Of a stretch of DNA of 51,470 bases, positions 7,480 through 16,263 are shown one piece after another. The notes below the pieces were generated by a model that worked only from the letters and a program-made list of their open reading frames with translations, was not told the origin of the DNA and ran no database searches. Numbering within the stretch: position 1 is the stretch's first letter; every line of letters begins with the position of its first letter. The position numbers and the translations under genes are program-made. The stretch is from contig NZ_KB907473.1 in the NCBI RefSeq assembly GCF_000382045.1, positions 1-51,470 of the forward strand. The letters run 5' to 3'. The stretch is from Variovorax atrisoli 110B (lineage in GTDB: Bacteria; Pseudomonadota; Gammaproteobacteria; Burkholderiales; Burkholderiaceae_C).

Positions 7480-8358
7480 GTGGCCGAACCTCACCCTGAA
7501 CGCGCTCCCGTCGAACGGGAAGACAAGCGCAGCTTTCTCCAGAAACTCGCCGAATTCATCCATCCCGGCCCTGATTCGCGCGACGAGCTGATCGAAACCC
7601 TGGCAGACGCCGAGGACAACGAGGTGATCGGCGCGGAGTCGCGCGTGATGCTCGAAGGCGTGCTGCGCATGGCCGACATGACCGCCGGCGACGTGATGGT
7701 CGCCGCGCCGCGCATGGACCTGGTGAACATCGACGCACCGTTCGACGCGCTTCTGCACCTGGTCATCGACACCGCGCACTCGCGCTTTCCGGTGTACGAG
7801 GGCGAGAAGGAGAACATCATCGGCATCCTGCTCGCGAAGGACCTGCTCAAGCTGCAGCGCGCGCCGGACCTGAACATCCGTGCGCTGCTGCGCCCGGCGA
7901 CCTTCGTTCCCGAGAGCAAGGGCCTGAACGACCTGCTGCGCGAATTCCGCGGCAACCGCAACCACCTGGCCATCGTCATCGACGAATTCGGCCGCGTGGC
8001 CGGCCTCATCACCATCGAGGACGTGCTCGAGCAGATCGTCGGCGAGATCGAGGACGAGTTCGATATCGCCGAGGACGAGGGCGACATCTTCGGCCTGGCC
8101 GACCACACCTACCGCGTCTCGGGCGACACGCCCATCGAGCGCGTCGCCGAGGCCTTCGGCATCGTGTTCGACGAAGAGCAGCTCAGCGAAGACTTCGACA
8201 CCATCGGCGGGCTCATCGCGCACGAGATGGGCCACGTGCCCAAGCGCGGCGAGCACCATGCGATCGGCGGTTTCGATTTCGTGGTGCTGCACACCAAGGG
8301 CGGCGCGGTGCGCTGGTTCAAGGTGTCCCCGGCACGCGGCGGCGACGCGGCCGACTGA
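7480..8358 (+). CDS. corC: CorC/HlyC-family CBS-domain protein
   Basis: 292 aa from a GTG start. Two CBS domains span about residues 60-185, including the typical D-V-M-V-A-x-P-R-M, H-S-R-F-P-V-Y and I-V-I-D-E-F-G-x-V-A-G-L-I-T-I-E-D segments. A C-terminal CorC_HlyC FAD-like domain spans about 205-285. The family is linked to magnesium and cobalt efflux or to cofactor sensing near the envelope, and often precedes lnt as here. The stop overlaps the lnt start (TGATG), so the pair is translationally coupled. The GTG at 7480 gives the usual family length; a codon at 7408 would sit inside a strong hairpin. Confidence 0.9.
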   Translation: MAEPHPERAPVEREDKRSFLQKLAEFIHPGPDSRDELIETLADAEDNEVIGAESRVMLEGVLRMADMTAGDVMVAAPRMDLVNIDAPFDALLHLVIDTAHSRFPVYEGEKENIIGILLAKDLLKLQRAPDLNIRALLRPATFVPESKGLNDLLREFRGNRNHLAIVIDEFGRVAGLITIEDVLEQIVGEIEDEFDIAEDEGDIFGLADHTYRVSGDTPIERVAEAFGIVFDEEQLSEDFDTIGGLIAHEMGHVPKRGEHHAIGGFDFVVLHTKGGAVRWFKVSPARGGDAAD

Positions 8359-9923
8359 TGGTTCGCGCGCCGGCTTCCTCCTTCGCCTCCTTACTCCGTC
8401 CGCTCGGCTTCGTCGCCGCCGGGCTCGCGCAGGCGCTCTCGATGGCCTCGCCGGTCGGCGGCAAGCCGCTGTGGTGGCTGCAGCTGCTGTCGCTGGGTGC
8501 CCTGGTGTGGCTGCTCGACGGGCTGCGTTCGCAGGGCGCGGGCTGGCGCCGCGCGGGGTTGCACGGCTGGTTGTTCTCCACCGCCTGGCTCACCGGCAGC
8601 TTCTGGTGGCTCTTCATCTCGATGCACACCTACGGCGGCCTGCCGGCGCCGCTGGCGGCCATCGCCGTGCTCGCGCTGGCTGCCGCGCTGGGCCTCTACT
8701 ACGCGGTCGCGGCTGCATGGTTCGTGGTGAAGGGGCCGCAGGGGCGGGTGGCGGGCGCACTGGTCTTCGCGGCGCTCTGGACGCTGGCCGAGCTGGTGCG
8801 GGGCAGCTGGTTCACCGGCTTCCCGTGGGGCGCGGGCGGCTACGCGCACGTGGAAGGCCCGCTCGCCGCGCTTGCGCCATGGGTGGGCGTGTACGGCATC
8901 GGCGCCGCGGCGGCGCTGGCCGTTGCGCTGGTCGCGCTGCATCGTCCGCTGCGCATGGCGCAGGCCGCGCAAGGCATCGTGCTGATCGCGCTCGTGTTCG
9001 CCGTGCCGAATCTCGTGCCGGCGCTTGGCGACGATGTGCGGGGCGACAAGGGCGCTGCGGGCAGTCTGAGCATCGCGCTCCTGCAGGGCAACATCCCGCA
9101 GGACGAGAAGTTCATTCCCGGCGGCGGCATCGAGACCGCGCTGAGCTGGTACGGCGAGCAGCTGCGCGATGCGAAGGCTTCGCTCGTCGTCACGCCCGAG
9201 ACCGCGCTGCCGCTGTTGCCCGTGCAGCTGCCGCCCGGCTATCTCGAAGCGATCCAGGCGCGCTACAGCCAGGGCACGCAGGCAGCCATCGTCGGCCTGC
9301 CCATGGGCGGACAGGGCACCTACAGCAACTCGGTGCTCGGCTTCCGCCCCGGCGAAGCGCGGCCGTACGTCTACAGCAAGCACCACCTGGTGCCTTTCGG
9401 CGAGTTCATTCCGCCGGGTTTTCGCTGGTTCATCCAGATGATGAACATCCCGCTGGGCGACTTCGCGCGCGGCGGGCTCGCCCAGGCGCCCTTCGTCTGG
9501 CAGGGCCAGCGCATCGCGCCGAACATCTGCTACGAGGACTTGTTCGGCGACGAGATCGGTGCGAACTTCCGCGACGAGGCCACGGCGCCCACCATCCTGC
9601 TCAACGTGAGCAACATCGCCTGGTTCGGCGACACGGTGGCGATCGACGAGCACCTGTCGATCTCGCGCATGCGCGCGCTCGAGTTCGCGCGGCCGATGGT
9701 GCGTTCCACCAACACCGGCGCGACCGTGGTGATCGACGCCCAGGGCCGCGTGACGCACGAGCTGCCGCGCCTCACGCGCGGCGTGCTCGAGGCGAACGTG
9801 GAAGGCCGTCGCGGCCTCACGCCCTTCGCGCGCTGGGTGGCGCCCTTCGGCCTCTGGCCGCTGTGGCTGCTGGCCATGGCCATCGTTGCCGCGGCCTGGG
9901 TGCAGGGCCGCCGCAGGAACTGA
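8358..9923 (+). CDS. lnt: Apolipoprotein N-acyltransferase
   Basis: A 521-aa inner-membrane enzyme that adds the third acyl chain to the N-terminal cysteine of lipoproteins. About six hydrophobic segments fill residues 1-225. A nitrilase-type domain follows, with catalytic triad E281 (T-P-E-T-A), K341 (Y-S-K-H-H-L-V-P-F-G-E) and C391 (N-I-C-Y-E-D). A last membrane segment closes the C-terminus. It overlaps corC by one base, the common corC-lnt pair. Likely clients in this window are the lipoprotein at 22950 and the PheC-like protein. Confidence 0.96.
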   Translation: MVRAPASSFASLLRPLGFVAAGLAQALSMASPVGGKPLWWLQLLSLGALVWLLDGLRSQGAGWRRAGLHGWLFSTAWLTGSFWWLFISMHTYGGLPAPLAAIAVLALAAALGLYYAVAAAWFVVKGPQGRVAGALVFAALWTLAELVRGSWFTGFPWGAGGYAHVEGPLAALAPWVGVYGIGAAAALAVALVALHRPLRMAQAAQGIVLIALVFAVPNLVPALGDDVRGDKGAAGSLSIALLQGNIPQDEKFIPGGGIETALSWYGEQLRDAKASLVVTPETALPLLPVQLPPGYLEAIQARYSQGTQAAIVGLPMGGQGTYSNSVLGFRPGEARPYVYSKHHLVPFGEFIPPGFRWFIQMMNIPLGDFARGGLAQAPFVWQGQRIAPNICYEDLFGDEIGANFRDEATAPTILLNVSNIAWFGDTVAIDEHLSISRMRALEFARPMVRSTNTGATVVIDAQGRVTHELPRLTRGVLEANVEGRRGLTPFARWVAPFGLWPLWLLAMAIVAAAWVQGRRRN

Positions 9924-9929
9924 AACCGG

Positions 9930-11312
9930 TCAGGCTGCCGCAGCAGCCGCCTTCACAGGCCAGTCGCGCAGCTTGCCCGGGTTCAGCAGCCCCAGCGGGT
10001 CGAAGCGCTTCTTCACCTCGATGACCTCCGGCGGCAGCGGCCCGCCGGCCTTGCCGTCTTCCACGATGTTCACGTGCGGGTTGTTGATGTGCACGCCGTG
10101 CTCGCGGTGGATGCGCATGATCTCCTGCAGCCGCTCCTCGGTGCTGAAGCGCACCAGCTGCAGCCCGCTGCAGGTCATGAGGCCGGCCACGTTGCGCAGG
10201 AACTCGATGTGCATCATCACCTCGCTCTGCTCGCCGCCCAGCAGCTTCTCCATCTCGATGACCTGCTCGACGTGCCTGCCCGGGACGAAGCCGCTCTGCA
10301 GGTAGGTCAGGTTCGGATCGATCTTCAGCGCGTGCAGCGTCGTGTGGTTCCAGGTGAATTCCATCAGCGTGCGGTTGCTCTTCTGCACCTCGGCGGCGGT
10401 CTTGCGGTAGCTGACCGTGCCGCCGTGCGCTTCTACCAGCTGCAGCATCGCGGGCTCGCACGATTCGGCCACCAGCGACAGCACCGTGTGGCAGCCCTTG
10501 GGCAGGTGCGCGGCGAGCTGCGCGAGATGGTCGGAGATCGGCGCCGCGAAGAAGGTGACGCCGCGCTTCACGATGCCCGGCGCGTGCGCGAGCTTGTCGG
10601 CGAAGTGCAGCGCGCTTTCGAAGTCGCCGAAGGTCACCAGCGTCTCGAGCCAGGGATGCGCGGGCGCCAGGGCGATCTCCAGCTCCAGCACGAGGCCGTT
10701 GGTGCCCCACAGGTGGTGCATGCGCATCGCGTCGGCGCCACGCAGCTCGACGACCTGCGGCTCGGCCTCGATGGTCATCGCGCGGATGCCGATCACGTTG
10801 CCAGGCGCGCCCAGCGGCCCGTAGTTGATGGAGCCCACGCCGCCGAAGCCGCCGCCGAAGAGGCCGCCCAGCGTCGCGCTGCGGTAGGTGGACGGAACAC
10901 AGCGCAGCTCCTGCCCCGTGGGCTTGGTCTGCTTCTCGAGTTCACCCAGGCGGATGCCGGCCTGCGCGCGCGCCACGCCGGGGCGCACCCACAGGCAGCC
11001 GTTGTAGCCCGTCATGTCGAGCACCACGCCGCCGGCCAGCGGCGTGGTCTGGCCGTAGTTGCCGGTGCCGCTGCCGCGGATGGTGATGGGCACGCAGCGG
11101 CGCGCGCAGGCGCCGACCACGGCGCGGATCTCTTCCTCGGTGCGCGGCCGCACGACCGCGTCGGCGCGCTTGTCCTTGAGCTGGCGCACCAGCACGGGGC
11201 TGAACCAGGAGAAGTCGGAGGACAGCCGCGTGACGCGGCTCTCGTCGGTGATCCAGTCGAGGTCGGGCAGTTCGAGCAGCAGCTGCTCGATGGCGGAAAC
11301 AGGGGCGTTCAT
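9930..11312 (-). CDS. FAD-binding oxidase (PCMH/GlcD type)
   Basis: About 460 aa. A PCMH-type FAD domain covers residues 50-230, with V-R-P-R-T-E-E-E-I, R-G-S-G-T-G-N-Y-G-Q and G-G-L-F-G-G-G-F-G-G-V-G. A GlcD-like C-terminal cap ends in F-D-P-L-G-L-L-N-P-G-K-L. Such enzymes oxidise 2-hydroxy acids or related substrates. It is the last gene of a seven-gene run with an ABC importer, a creatininase-family enzyme and a deaminase-like amidohydrolase, so it probably acts on a product of that pathway. The start is the ATG at 11312; a TTG 6 nt upstream, with AGGA at better spacing, is possible. Confidence 0.86.
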   Translation of the reverse strand: MNAPVSAIEQLLLELPDLDWITDESRVTRLSSDFSWFSPVLVRQLKDKRADAVVRPRTEEEIRAVVGACARRCVPITIRGSGTGNYGQTTPLAGGVVLDMTGYNGCLWVRPGVARAQAGIRLGELEKQTKPTGQELRCVPSTYRSATLGGLFGGGFGGVGSINYGPLGAPGNVIGIRAMTIEAEPQVVELRGADAMRMHHLWGTNGLVLELEIALAPAHPWLETLVTFGDFESALHFADKLAHAPGIVKRGVTFFAAPISDHLAQLAAHLPKGCHTVLSLVAESCEPAMLQLVEAHGGTVSYRKTAAEVQKSNRTLMEFTWNHTTLHALKIDPNLTYLQSGFVPGRHVEQVIEMEKLLGGEQSEVMMHIEFLRNVAGLMTCSGLQLVRFSTEERLQEIMRIHREHGVHINNPHVNIVEDGKAGGPLPPEVIEVKKRFDPLGLLNPGKLRDWPVKAAAAAA

Positions 11313-11321
11313 GGTCAAGGT

Positions 11322-12131
11322 TCAATCCTGGGAAAGTTCGCTCGCATGCCACGAGCCCAGCGCCAGCTTGGTGAGCCAGGCCATCAGCACGAAGAGCGCG
11401 ACACCGGTGAGGGAAATGAGCAGCAGCGCCGCGAACATGCGCGGAATGTTCAGCTGGAAGCCCGCCTGCAGGATCTGGTAGGCCAGGCCCGCGCCCGAGC
11501 CGCCGGTGCCCGCGACGAACTCCGCCACCACCGCGCCGATCAGCGCGAGGCCGCTGGAGATGCGCAGGCCGCCGAAGAAGTACGGCAGCGCGCTCGGGAT
11601 GCGCAGCCGCACCAGCTGCTGCCAGCGCGTCGCGCGGTTGAGCTTGAAGTAGCTCTGCAGGTCGGGGTCGATGCTGCGCAGGCCCAGCGTGGTGTTGCTG
11701 ATGATCGGGAACAGCGCCACCAGCGCGGCGCACACCGTCATCGCCGCCACCGGGTTCTTCACCCAGATGATGATGAGCGGCGCCACCGCGACGATGGGCG
11801 TGACCTGCAGCAGCACCGCGTACGGGAAGAGCGCGGTCTCGATGCGCTTGCTCTGCACGAACAGGAACGAGATCAGCACGCCCGCCACCGTGGCCAGCAG
11901 GAACGACAGCACCGTGATCTTCAGCGTGACCAGCAGCGCGTTGCCCAGCGGCGCCCAGTCGGTCACCAGCGTCTGCATCATCAGGTAGGGCGAAGGCACC
12001 AGGTAGGGCGGCAGCTCCATCGCCACCACCAGCCACTGCCAAAGGGCGATCAGCACCACGCCGATCAGCACCGGGTAGAGCACGCGCTGCACGCGCGGCT
12101 GGCCCAGCAGGGGAACGGTCTTCGCAGTCAT
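11322..12131 (-). CDS. ABC transporter permease (NitT/TauT type)
   Basis: A 269-aa inner-membrane permease with about six hydrophobic segments and a BPD_transp_1 domain. The EAA-like loop is recognisable around residues 165-190 (L-R-S-I-D-P-D to R-I-P-S-A-L-P). It is of the SsuC/TauC/ThiX class that pairs with NMT1/THI5-type binding proteins. Its start overlaps the upstream ATPase stop by 4 bp and its stop is 9 bp from the FAD oxidase, so it sits in the middle of the operon. The substrate is unknown. Confidence 0.93.
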   Translation of the reverse strand: MTAKTVPLLGQPRVQRVLYPVLIGVVLIALWQWLVVAMELPPYLVPSPYLMMQTLVTDWAPLGNALLVTLKITVLSFLLATVAGVLISFLFVQSKRIETALFPYAVLLQVTPIVAVAPLIIIWVKNPVAAMTVCAALVALFPIISNTTLGLRSIDPDLQSYFKLNRATRWQQLVRLRIPSALPYFFGGLRISSGLALIGAVVAEFVAGTGGSGAGLAYQILQAGFQLNIPRMFAALLLISLTGVALFVLMAWLTKLALGSWHASELSQD

Positions 12132-12964
12132 CGCGCGGCCTCCTCGTCAGTGCTGCTGGCGCGCAGCAGGCTGTCCTGCAGCTGCTTGGCGTAGCGCGCG
12201 AATTCGGGCGTGACCATGAAGTCGGCGCTGCGCGGATAGGGCTCGTCGATGCGGAACTCCTCCACCACGCGGCCGGGCCGCGCGGCCATCATCACCACGC
12301 GGCTCGACAGGAACACCGCCTCGTGGATCGAATGCGTCACGAAGATCACCGTGAGCTTCTTCTTGCGCCACAGCTCCAGCAGGTCGGCGTCGAGCTTGTG
12401 GCGCGTGATCTCGTCGAGCGCGCCGAAGGGCTCGTCCATCAGCAGCAGGTCGGGCTGCGTGACGAGGCCGCGCGCGATCGACACGCGCATCTGCATGCCA
12501 CCCGAAAGCGCACGCGGCAGCGCGTCGGCGAACTTCTGCAGGCCCACGAGCTCGAGCGATTCCATCACCCGTGCATCGGCCTCCTTGCGCGGCACGCCCG
12601 CCAGGTCCAGCGGCAGCCGCACGTTGGTGCGCACGCTGGCCCACGGCATCAGCGTGGGCGACTGGAACACGAACGACATCTTGTGCGAGCTCTCGTGCAG
12701 CTGCGCCACCGGCCGGCGCCACACCAGCAGGCGGCCGTCGCTGGGCTCGAGCATGCCCGCCACCATCTTCAGCAGCGTGCTCTTGCCGCAGCCCGAGGGG
12801 CCGAGCAGGGTGACGAACTCGCCTTCGGCGATGGACAGGTCCACGGGCAGCAGCGCCTGCGTGCCGTTGGGATACGTCTTCTCGGCCGAGAGCACTTCCA
12901 CCGCCGGGACGGCAGGTGCGAAATCGGGCGGGGGCGCCAGCGTGTGGGGGTCGATGCGATTCAT
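12128..12964 (-). CDS. ABC transporter ATP-binding protein (NitT/TauT type)
   Basis: 278 aa. Walker A is GPSGCGKST, the Q-loop is in F-V-F-Q-S-P-T-L-M-P-W-A, the signature is L-S-G-G-M-Q-M-R, and Walker B is L-L-L-M-D-E-P-F-G-A-L-D, followed by the H-loop in F-V-T-H-S-I. The M-P-W-x-x-V-x-x-N-V-x-L-P segment is typical of the SsuB/TauB/ThiZ family. A 24-residue proline-rich N-terminal extension precedes the domain. It is coupled to the permease by a 4-bp overlap and lies 64 bp downstream of the binding protein gene. Confidence 0.95.
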   Translation of the reverse strand: MNRIDPHTLAPPPDFAPAVPAVEVLSAEKTYPNGTQALLPVDLSIAEGEFVTLLGPSGCGKSTLLKMVAGMLEPSDGRLLVWRRPVAQLHESSHKMSFVFQSPTLMPWASVRTNVRLPLDLAGVPRKEADARVMESLELVGLQKFADALPRALSGGMQMRVSIARGLVTQPDLLLMDEPFGALDEITRHKLDADLLELWRKKKLTVIFVTHSIHEAVFLSSRVVMMAARPGRVVEEFRIDEPYPRSADFMVTPEFARYAKQLQDSLLRASSTDEEAAR

Positions 12965-13028
12965 TCGTGAGGCCTTTCGAGAACGGCCGCGCTGCGCGGC
13001 CGCCTGGTTTCAGGGCAGTGCCCGAGCG

Positions 13029-14012
13029 TCAGGGAATGACCTTGGCGTCCTTGACGAACTCGGTCGTGTAGGTCTTGGCCAGCTCGACCTTGGCGGGGTC
13101 GAGCAGCTTCGCGCTCACCAGGAAGTCGTAGCTCGCCTTGGCGCGTGCATCCGTCATCACGCCGATGCCGAGCTTGGCCGCGTCGCCGCCGGTGACCATG
13201 CCCATCTCCTTGAGCTTGGCGACGCTGTAGGCCAGCTGGTCGTCGGTCATGTTGGGGTTGTCCTTCTTGATGAGGGCGTTGGCGGGCGCGGGGTCGGCGA
13301 GGTAGCTCTTCCAGCCTTCGGCCGAGGCCTTCACGAAGGCGGCGACCTGCTTGCTGCGGTCCTTCACCGTCTTCTCCATGCACGACACGGTGGTCGCGTA
13401 GGCCGGGAAGCCGTGGTCGCTGAACATCAGCACGGTGCTCTTCACGCCGGCCTTCTGGATGGCGTAGGGCTCCGAGGTCAGGTAGCCCTGCTGCGCGGCG
13501 TTCTTGTCGGCCACGAAGGGCTGGATGTTGAAGGTGTAGGGACGGGTCTGCTCGTCGGTGAAGCCGAACTTGGCCTTCAGCCACGGCCAGTAGCCGCGCT
13601 GGGCCTGCGCGCCGATCAGCAGCGTCTTGCCCTTGAGGTCCTCGAACTTCTTCACGTCGTCGTGCGCGATCAGCACCTGCGGGTCCTTCTGGAAGAAGGC
13701 CGCCACGTTGACCACCGGCACGCCGCCTTCGCGCACCTGCATCATCTGGATGTCGCTCGAGCCCATGATGCAGTCGGCCTGGCCGGCGGCCATCATCTGC
13801 GTGATGTTGACCTGCGGGCCGCCCATCTTGATGGTGACGTCGAGGCCGTACTTCTTGTAGATGCCCTGCGCCACGGCCTGGTAGAAGCCGCCGTGCTCGG
13901 CCTGCGCATACCAGTTGGTCATGTAGGTGAACTTGTCCTCGGCCTGGGCGGGCGCGGCGGCGAGGAAGGCGATGGCGGCGGCGCCGGCGATGGACAGTGC
14001 GAAGGAGCGCAT
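13029..14012 (-). CDS. NMT1/THI5-type ABC substrate-binding protein
   Basis: 327 aa with a Sec signal peptide ending A-A-P-A-Q-A-E. The mature part starts K-F-T-Y-M-T-N-W-Y-A-Q-A-E-H-G-G-F-Y-Q-A, the NMT1 pattern of binding proteins for thiamine precursors, pyrimidines, taurine or riboflavin. The G-S-S-D-I-Q segment aligns with the ligand-binding loop. The ATG at 14012 is chosen because it starts the signal peptide and has AGAGG upstream; the longer frame is not plausible. The W-Y-A-Q-A-E-H-G-G-F-Y motif suggests a flat aromatic or heterocyclic ligand, which fits the deaminase-like neighbour but is inference. Confidence 0.9.
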   Translation of the reverse strand: MRSFALSIAGAAAIAFLAAAPAQAEDKFTYMTNWYAQAEHGGFYQAVAQGIYKKYGLDVTIKMGGPQVNITQMMAAGQADCIMGSSDIQMMQVREGGVPVVNVAAFFQKDPQVLIAHDDVKKFEDLKGKTLLIGAQAQRGYWPWLKAKFGFTDEQTRPYTFNIQPFVADKNAAQQGYLTSEPYAIQKAGVKSTVLMFSDHGFPAYATTVSCMEKTVKDRSKQVAAFVKASAEGWKSYLADPAPANALIKKDNPNMTDDQLAYSVAKLKEMGMVTGGDAAKLGIGVMTDARAKASYDFLVSAKLLDPAKVELAKTYTTEFVKDAKVIP

Positions 14013-14100
14013 GGGAGTGGACCTCTCGTAGGCTGGGGAGTTGAAGAAGAAAGAAGAAAAAGGTGAAGCGGCCGTTGCAAGAAGCGGGCTCAAACCCCTG

Positions 14101-14964
14101 TCAGGCCGGCTGGAAGCTCTGCTGGATGAAGCCCTGCTGGTGCCCGCGCTCCCAGGTGGCCTCTTCGCGCACCACCCAGCGCAGGGCGTGCAGCTCGGTC
14201 AGCGCCTGCACCCAGCTGTCGGAGAGGGTGTCGAGAATGGCTTCGCCCTGCTCGCGCGTGGCGGTGGTCGGGTCGCCGATCACGCCGCTCGGGCCGAAGT
14301 CGCGCGAGGTCCATGCGCAGGCCGGGCGGCCGTCGGCAGACAGCAGCTTGATCGGAAAGGGCGGCGGAAAGTTGGCGACCGCGTGCTCCATGTGCACCGT
14401 CTCGGGCGCGAGCGCTAGCATCAGCGCGGTCTCGGAATGGCCGGCGTGCATCGCGAGCTTCTTCTCCTGCTCGCTGACCTGCTTGCTGGCCGCGCTCGGC
14501 AGGCGCGACACGCCGTGCGGCACCACCACGAAGTCGCCGTGGCGCAGGCGCAGCTCGCGCGCCGCCATCTCCAGCACCTGCGGCTGGCCGCCGTGGCCGT
14601 TGGCGAACAGGAGCTTGCGAAAGCCCGAGCGGTAGACCGACTCGCCGATCTCGATCACGGTCGACAGCAGCGTGGTGCCGGTCAGCGTCATCGTGCCGGG
14701 GAAGTGCAGGTGCTCTTCCGACTTGCCATACGTGATGGTCGGCAGCGCGAAGGCGCGCACCTCGGCGGGGAGCTTCTCGAGTGCCTTGCCCATCACGCCC
14801 GAGCAGATCACGCTGTCCACCGAGCAGGGCAGGTGCGGGCCGTGCTGCTCGATCGCGCCGCAGGGCAGCACGATGACGGTGTTCTCGCGATCGGGCAGCG
14901 CCGCGATCTCGGTCCAGCTCAGGTAGGGCAGGAAGCGGTGGGGCGGGATGTAGCCGTGGAGCAT
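14101..14964 (-). CDS. Creatininase-family amidohydrolase
   Basis: A 287-aa metal-dependent hydrolase of the creatinine amidohydrolase family. The metal-binding residues fit E39 and H41 (A-I-E-Q-H-G-P-H), D50 (C-S-V-D), the histidine of N-G-H-G-G and the glutamate of G-H-S-E-T-A. Members open cyclic amides (creatinine, and formamide-type intermediates in riboflavin and F420 synthesis) or act in peptide maturation. No creatinase, sarcosine oxidase or carbamoylsarcosine amidase gene is present, so true creatinine use is not shown. It is followed by its ABC importer genes 88 bp downstream. Confidence 0.86.
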   Translation of the reverse strand: MLHGYIPPHRFLPYLSWTEIAALPDRENTVIVLPCGAIEQHGPHLPCSVDSVICSGVMGKALEKLPAEVRAFALPTITYGKSEEHLHFPGTMTLTGTTLLSTVIEIGESVYRSGFRKLLFANGHGGQPQVLEMAARELRLRHGDFVVVPHGVSRLPSAASKQVSEQEKKLAMHAGHSETALMLALAPETVHMEHAVANFPPPFPIKLLSADGRPACAWTSRDFGPSGVIGDPTTATREQGEAILDTLSDSWVQALTELHALRWVVREEATWERGHQQGFIQQSFQPA

Positions 14965-14988
14965 GGGAGGGTCTTTCTGGAGGAATCG

Positions 14989-16263
14989 TTATCGGGGGAG
15001 GAACGGCGCAGGGTCGCCCTGCGTGATGCGGCCTTCCCGCAGCACCACGCGGCCTGCGGTGCGCGAGGGCCAGCCGTGGCGGTCGGCCTGTGTGAACAGC
15101 ACCAGGTCGGCGCCCTGGCCCACCAGCGTGGGTTCGGCGGCCGGGGCTTCGCGCCGCAGCCAGTCGCTGCGGCACAGCGCCTGCGACCAGTCGTCGAAAG
15201 GCTCGTCGAGCTGCGCCACCAGCGCGGCCGTGCCCAGCGCCTCGACCGGGTCGAAGCTGCCGACGCGGCAGAAAGGGTCCTGCACGTTGTCGCTCGCGAA
15301 CAGCAGCGGAATGCCGCGCTCGCGTGCTTCCTTCACCAGCGTGATGCCGCGCAGGCGCGGCGTGCGGCCGGTGACGGCGTCCTGCAGCAGCAGGTTGGTG
15401 GCGGGCAGCGACACCACGGTGATCGGCGCACGCGCCACCGCGTCGAGCGTGGCGAGGGCCTGCGCCTCGGGCTGGGCCGCGAGCGCGCAGATGTGGCCGC
15501 AGACCACGCGGCCTTCGTAGCCGATCTCGGCCAGGATGCGCGCGGTGGTCTGCAGGCCGACGGCAGAGGCGTTGAGCTCCTCGTCGACATGCAGGTCGAT
15601 GTCGAGATCGCAGGCCTGCGCCGACGCCAGCAGGTTGCGAAGCGCGTTCTCGCTCCAGTTGGTGGAGTGCACGAAGCCGCCGAGCAGCGCGTGCGGCCCC
15701 GTGGCCTTCACCTGCTTGGCGAGGCGCATGGCCTGCGCGGCGTCTTCGAAGAGCGGCAGCTTGATGAGGCTCACCTGCTCCAGCCGAACCCGGCCGGCCC
15801 ACTCCTGCGCCAGCTCGGCCATCACCGGCCAGGCCATGGGCACCGATTCGGGCTCCCACCAGTCGACGTGCGTGCGCAGGTGCGCGGTGCCGCATTCCCA
15901 GGCCCACTGCAGGCCGCGCGAGGCGCGCTCGCGCACGTCGGCGGGTGTCCAGTGCACGCGGTCGGCGAGCATCGCGTCGATGGCGCCGAGCAGGCCGGGC
16001 TGCACCTGTTTCATGCGCGGCAGGGTGAAGGCCTTGTCCAGGTGCGTATGGGCGTCCACGAAGCAGGGCAGGGCCAGGGCACCGGCGAGGTCCCAGGCGT
16101 CGGGCGGCGGCGGCACGGCGGCGACGGCCGGCTCGACCGATCGCACGCGGCCCGCCTCGATCGCGATGCGCGCGAGCTCCGGCACGCCGTCGCGCTGCGG
16201 CCAGCCTGCAGGCAGCAGCCAGCGCGGCAGCCGCACGTTGGAAAGGATCGACGGCGCGCTCAT
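14989..16263 (-). CDS. Cytosine-deaminase-like amidohydrolase
   Basis: A 424-aa amidohydrolase-superfamily protein close in length and layout to cytosine deaminase (CodA). Metal and catalytic motifs are D-A-H-T-H-L-D-K (H72, H74), H-V-D-E-E, G-H-I-C-A-L and F-A-S-D-N-V-Q-D-P-F. The T-H-L-D-K and S-D-N-V-x-D-P-F pair is typical of the CodA, isocytosine and N-isopropylammelide deaminase group. The start is the ATG at 16263, which overlaps the upstream reductase stop (ATGA). With the creatininase-family gene 24 bp downstream it suggests stepwise breakdown of an N-heterocycle by deamination and ring opening. The exact substrate is open. Confidence 0.85.
   Translation of the reverse strand: MSAPSILSNVRLPRWLLPAGWPQRDGVPELARIAIEAGRVRSVEPAVAAVPPPPDAWDLAGALALPCFVDAHTHLDKAFTLPRMKQVQPGLLGAIDAMLADRVHWTPADVRERASRGLQWAWECGTAHLRTHVDWWEPESVPMAWPVMAELAQEWAGRVRLEQVSLIKLPLFEDAAQAMRLAKQVKATGPHALLGGFVHSTNWSENALRNLLASAQACDLDIDLHVDEELNASAVGLQTTARILAEIGYEGRVVCGHICALAAQPEAQALATLDAVARAPITVVSLPATNLLLQDAVTGRTPRLRGITLVKEARERGIPLLFASDNVQDPFCRVGSFDPVEALGTAALVAQLDEPFDDWSQALCRSDWLRREAPAAEPTLVGQGADLVLFTQADRHGWPSRTAGRVVLREGRITQGDPAPFLPR

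Noticed and set aside
14101..14964. True creatinine breakdown locus
   Set aside because: The creatininase-family motif alone does not show creatinine use; creatinase, carbamoylsarcosine amidase and sarcosine oxidase genes are all absent.
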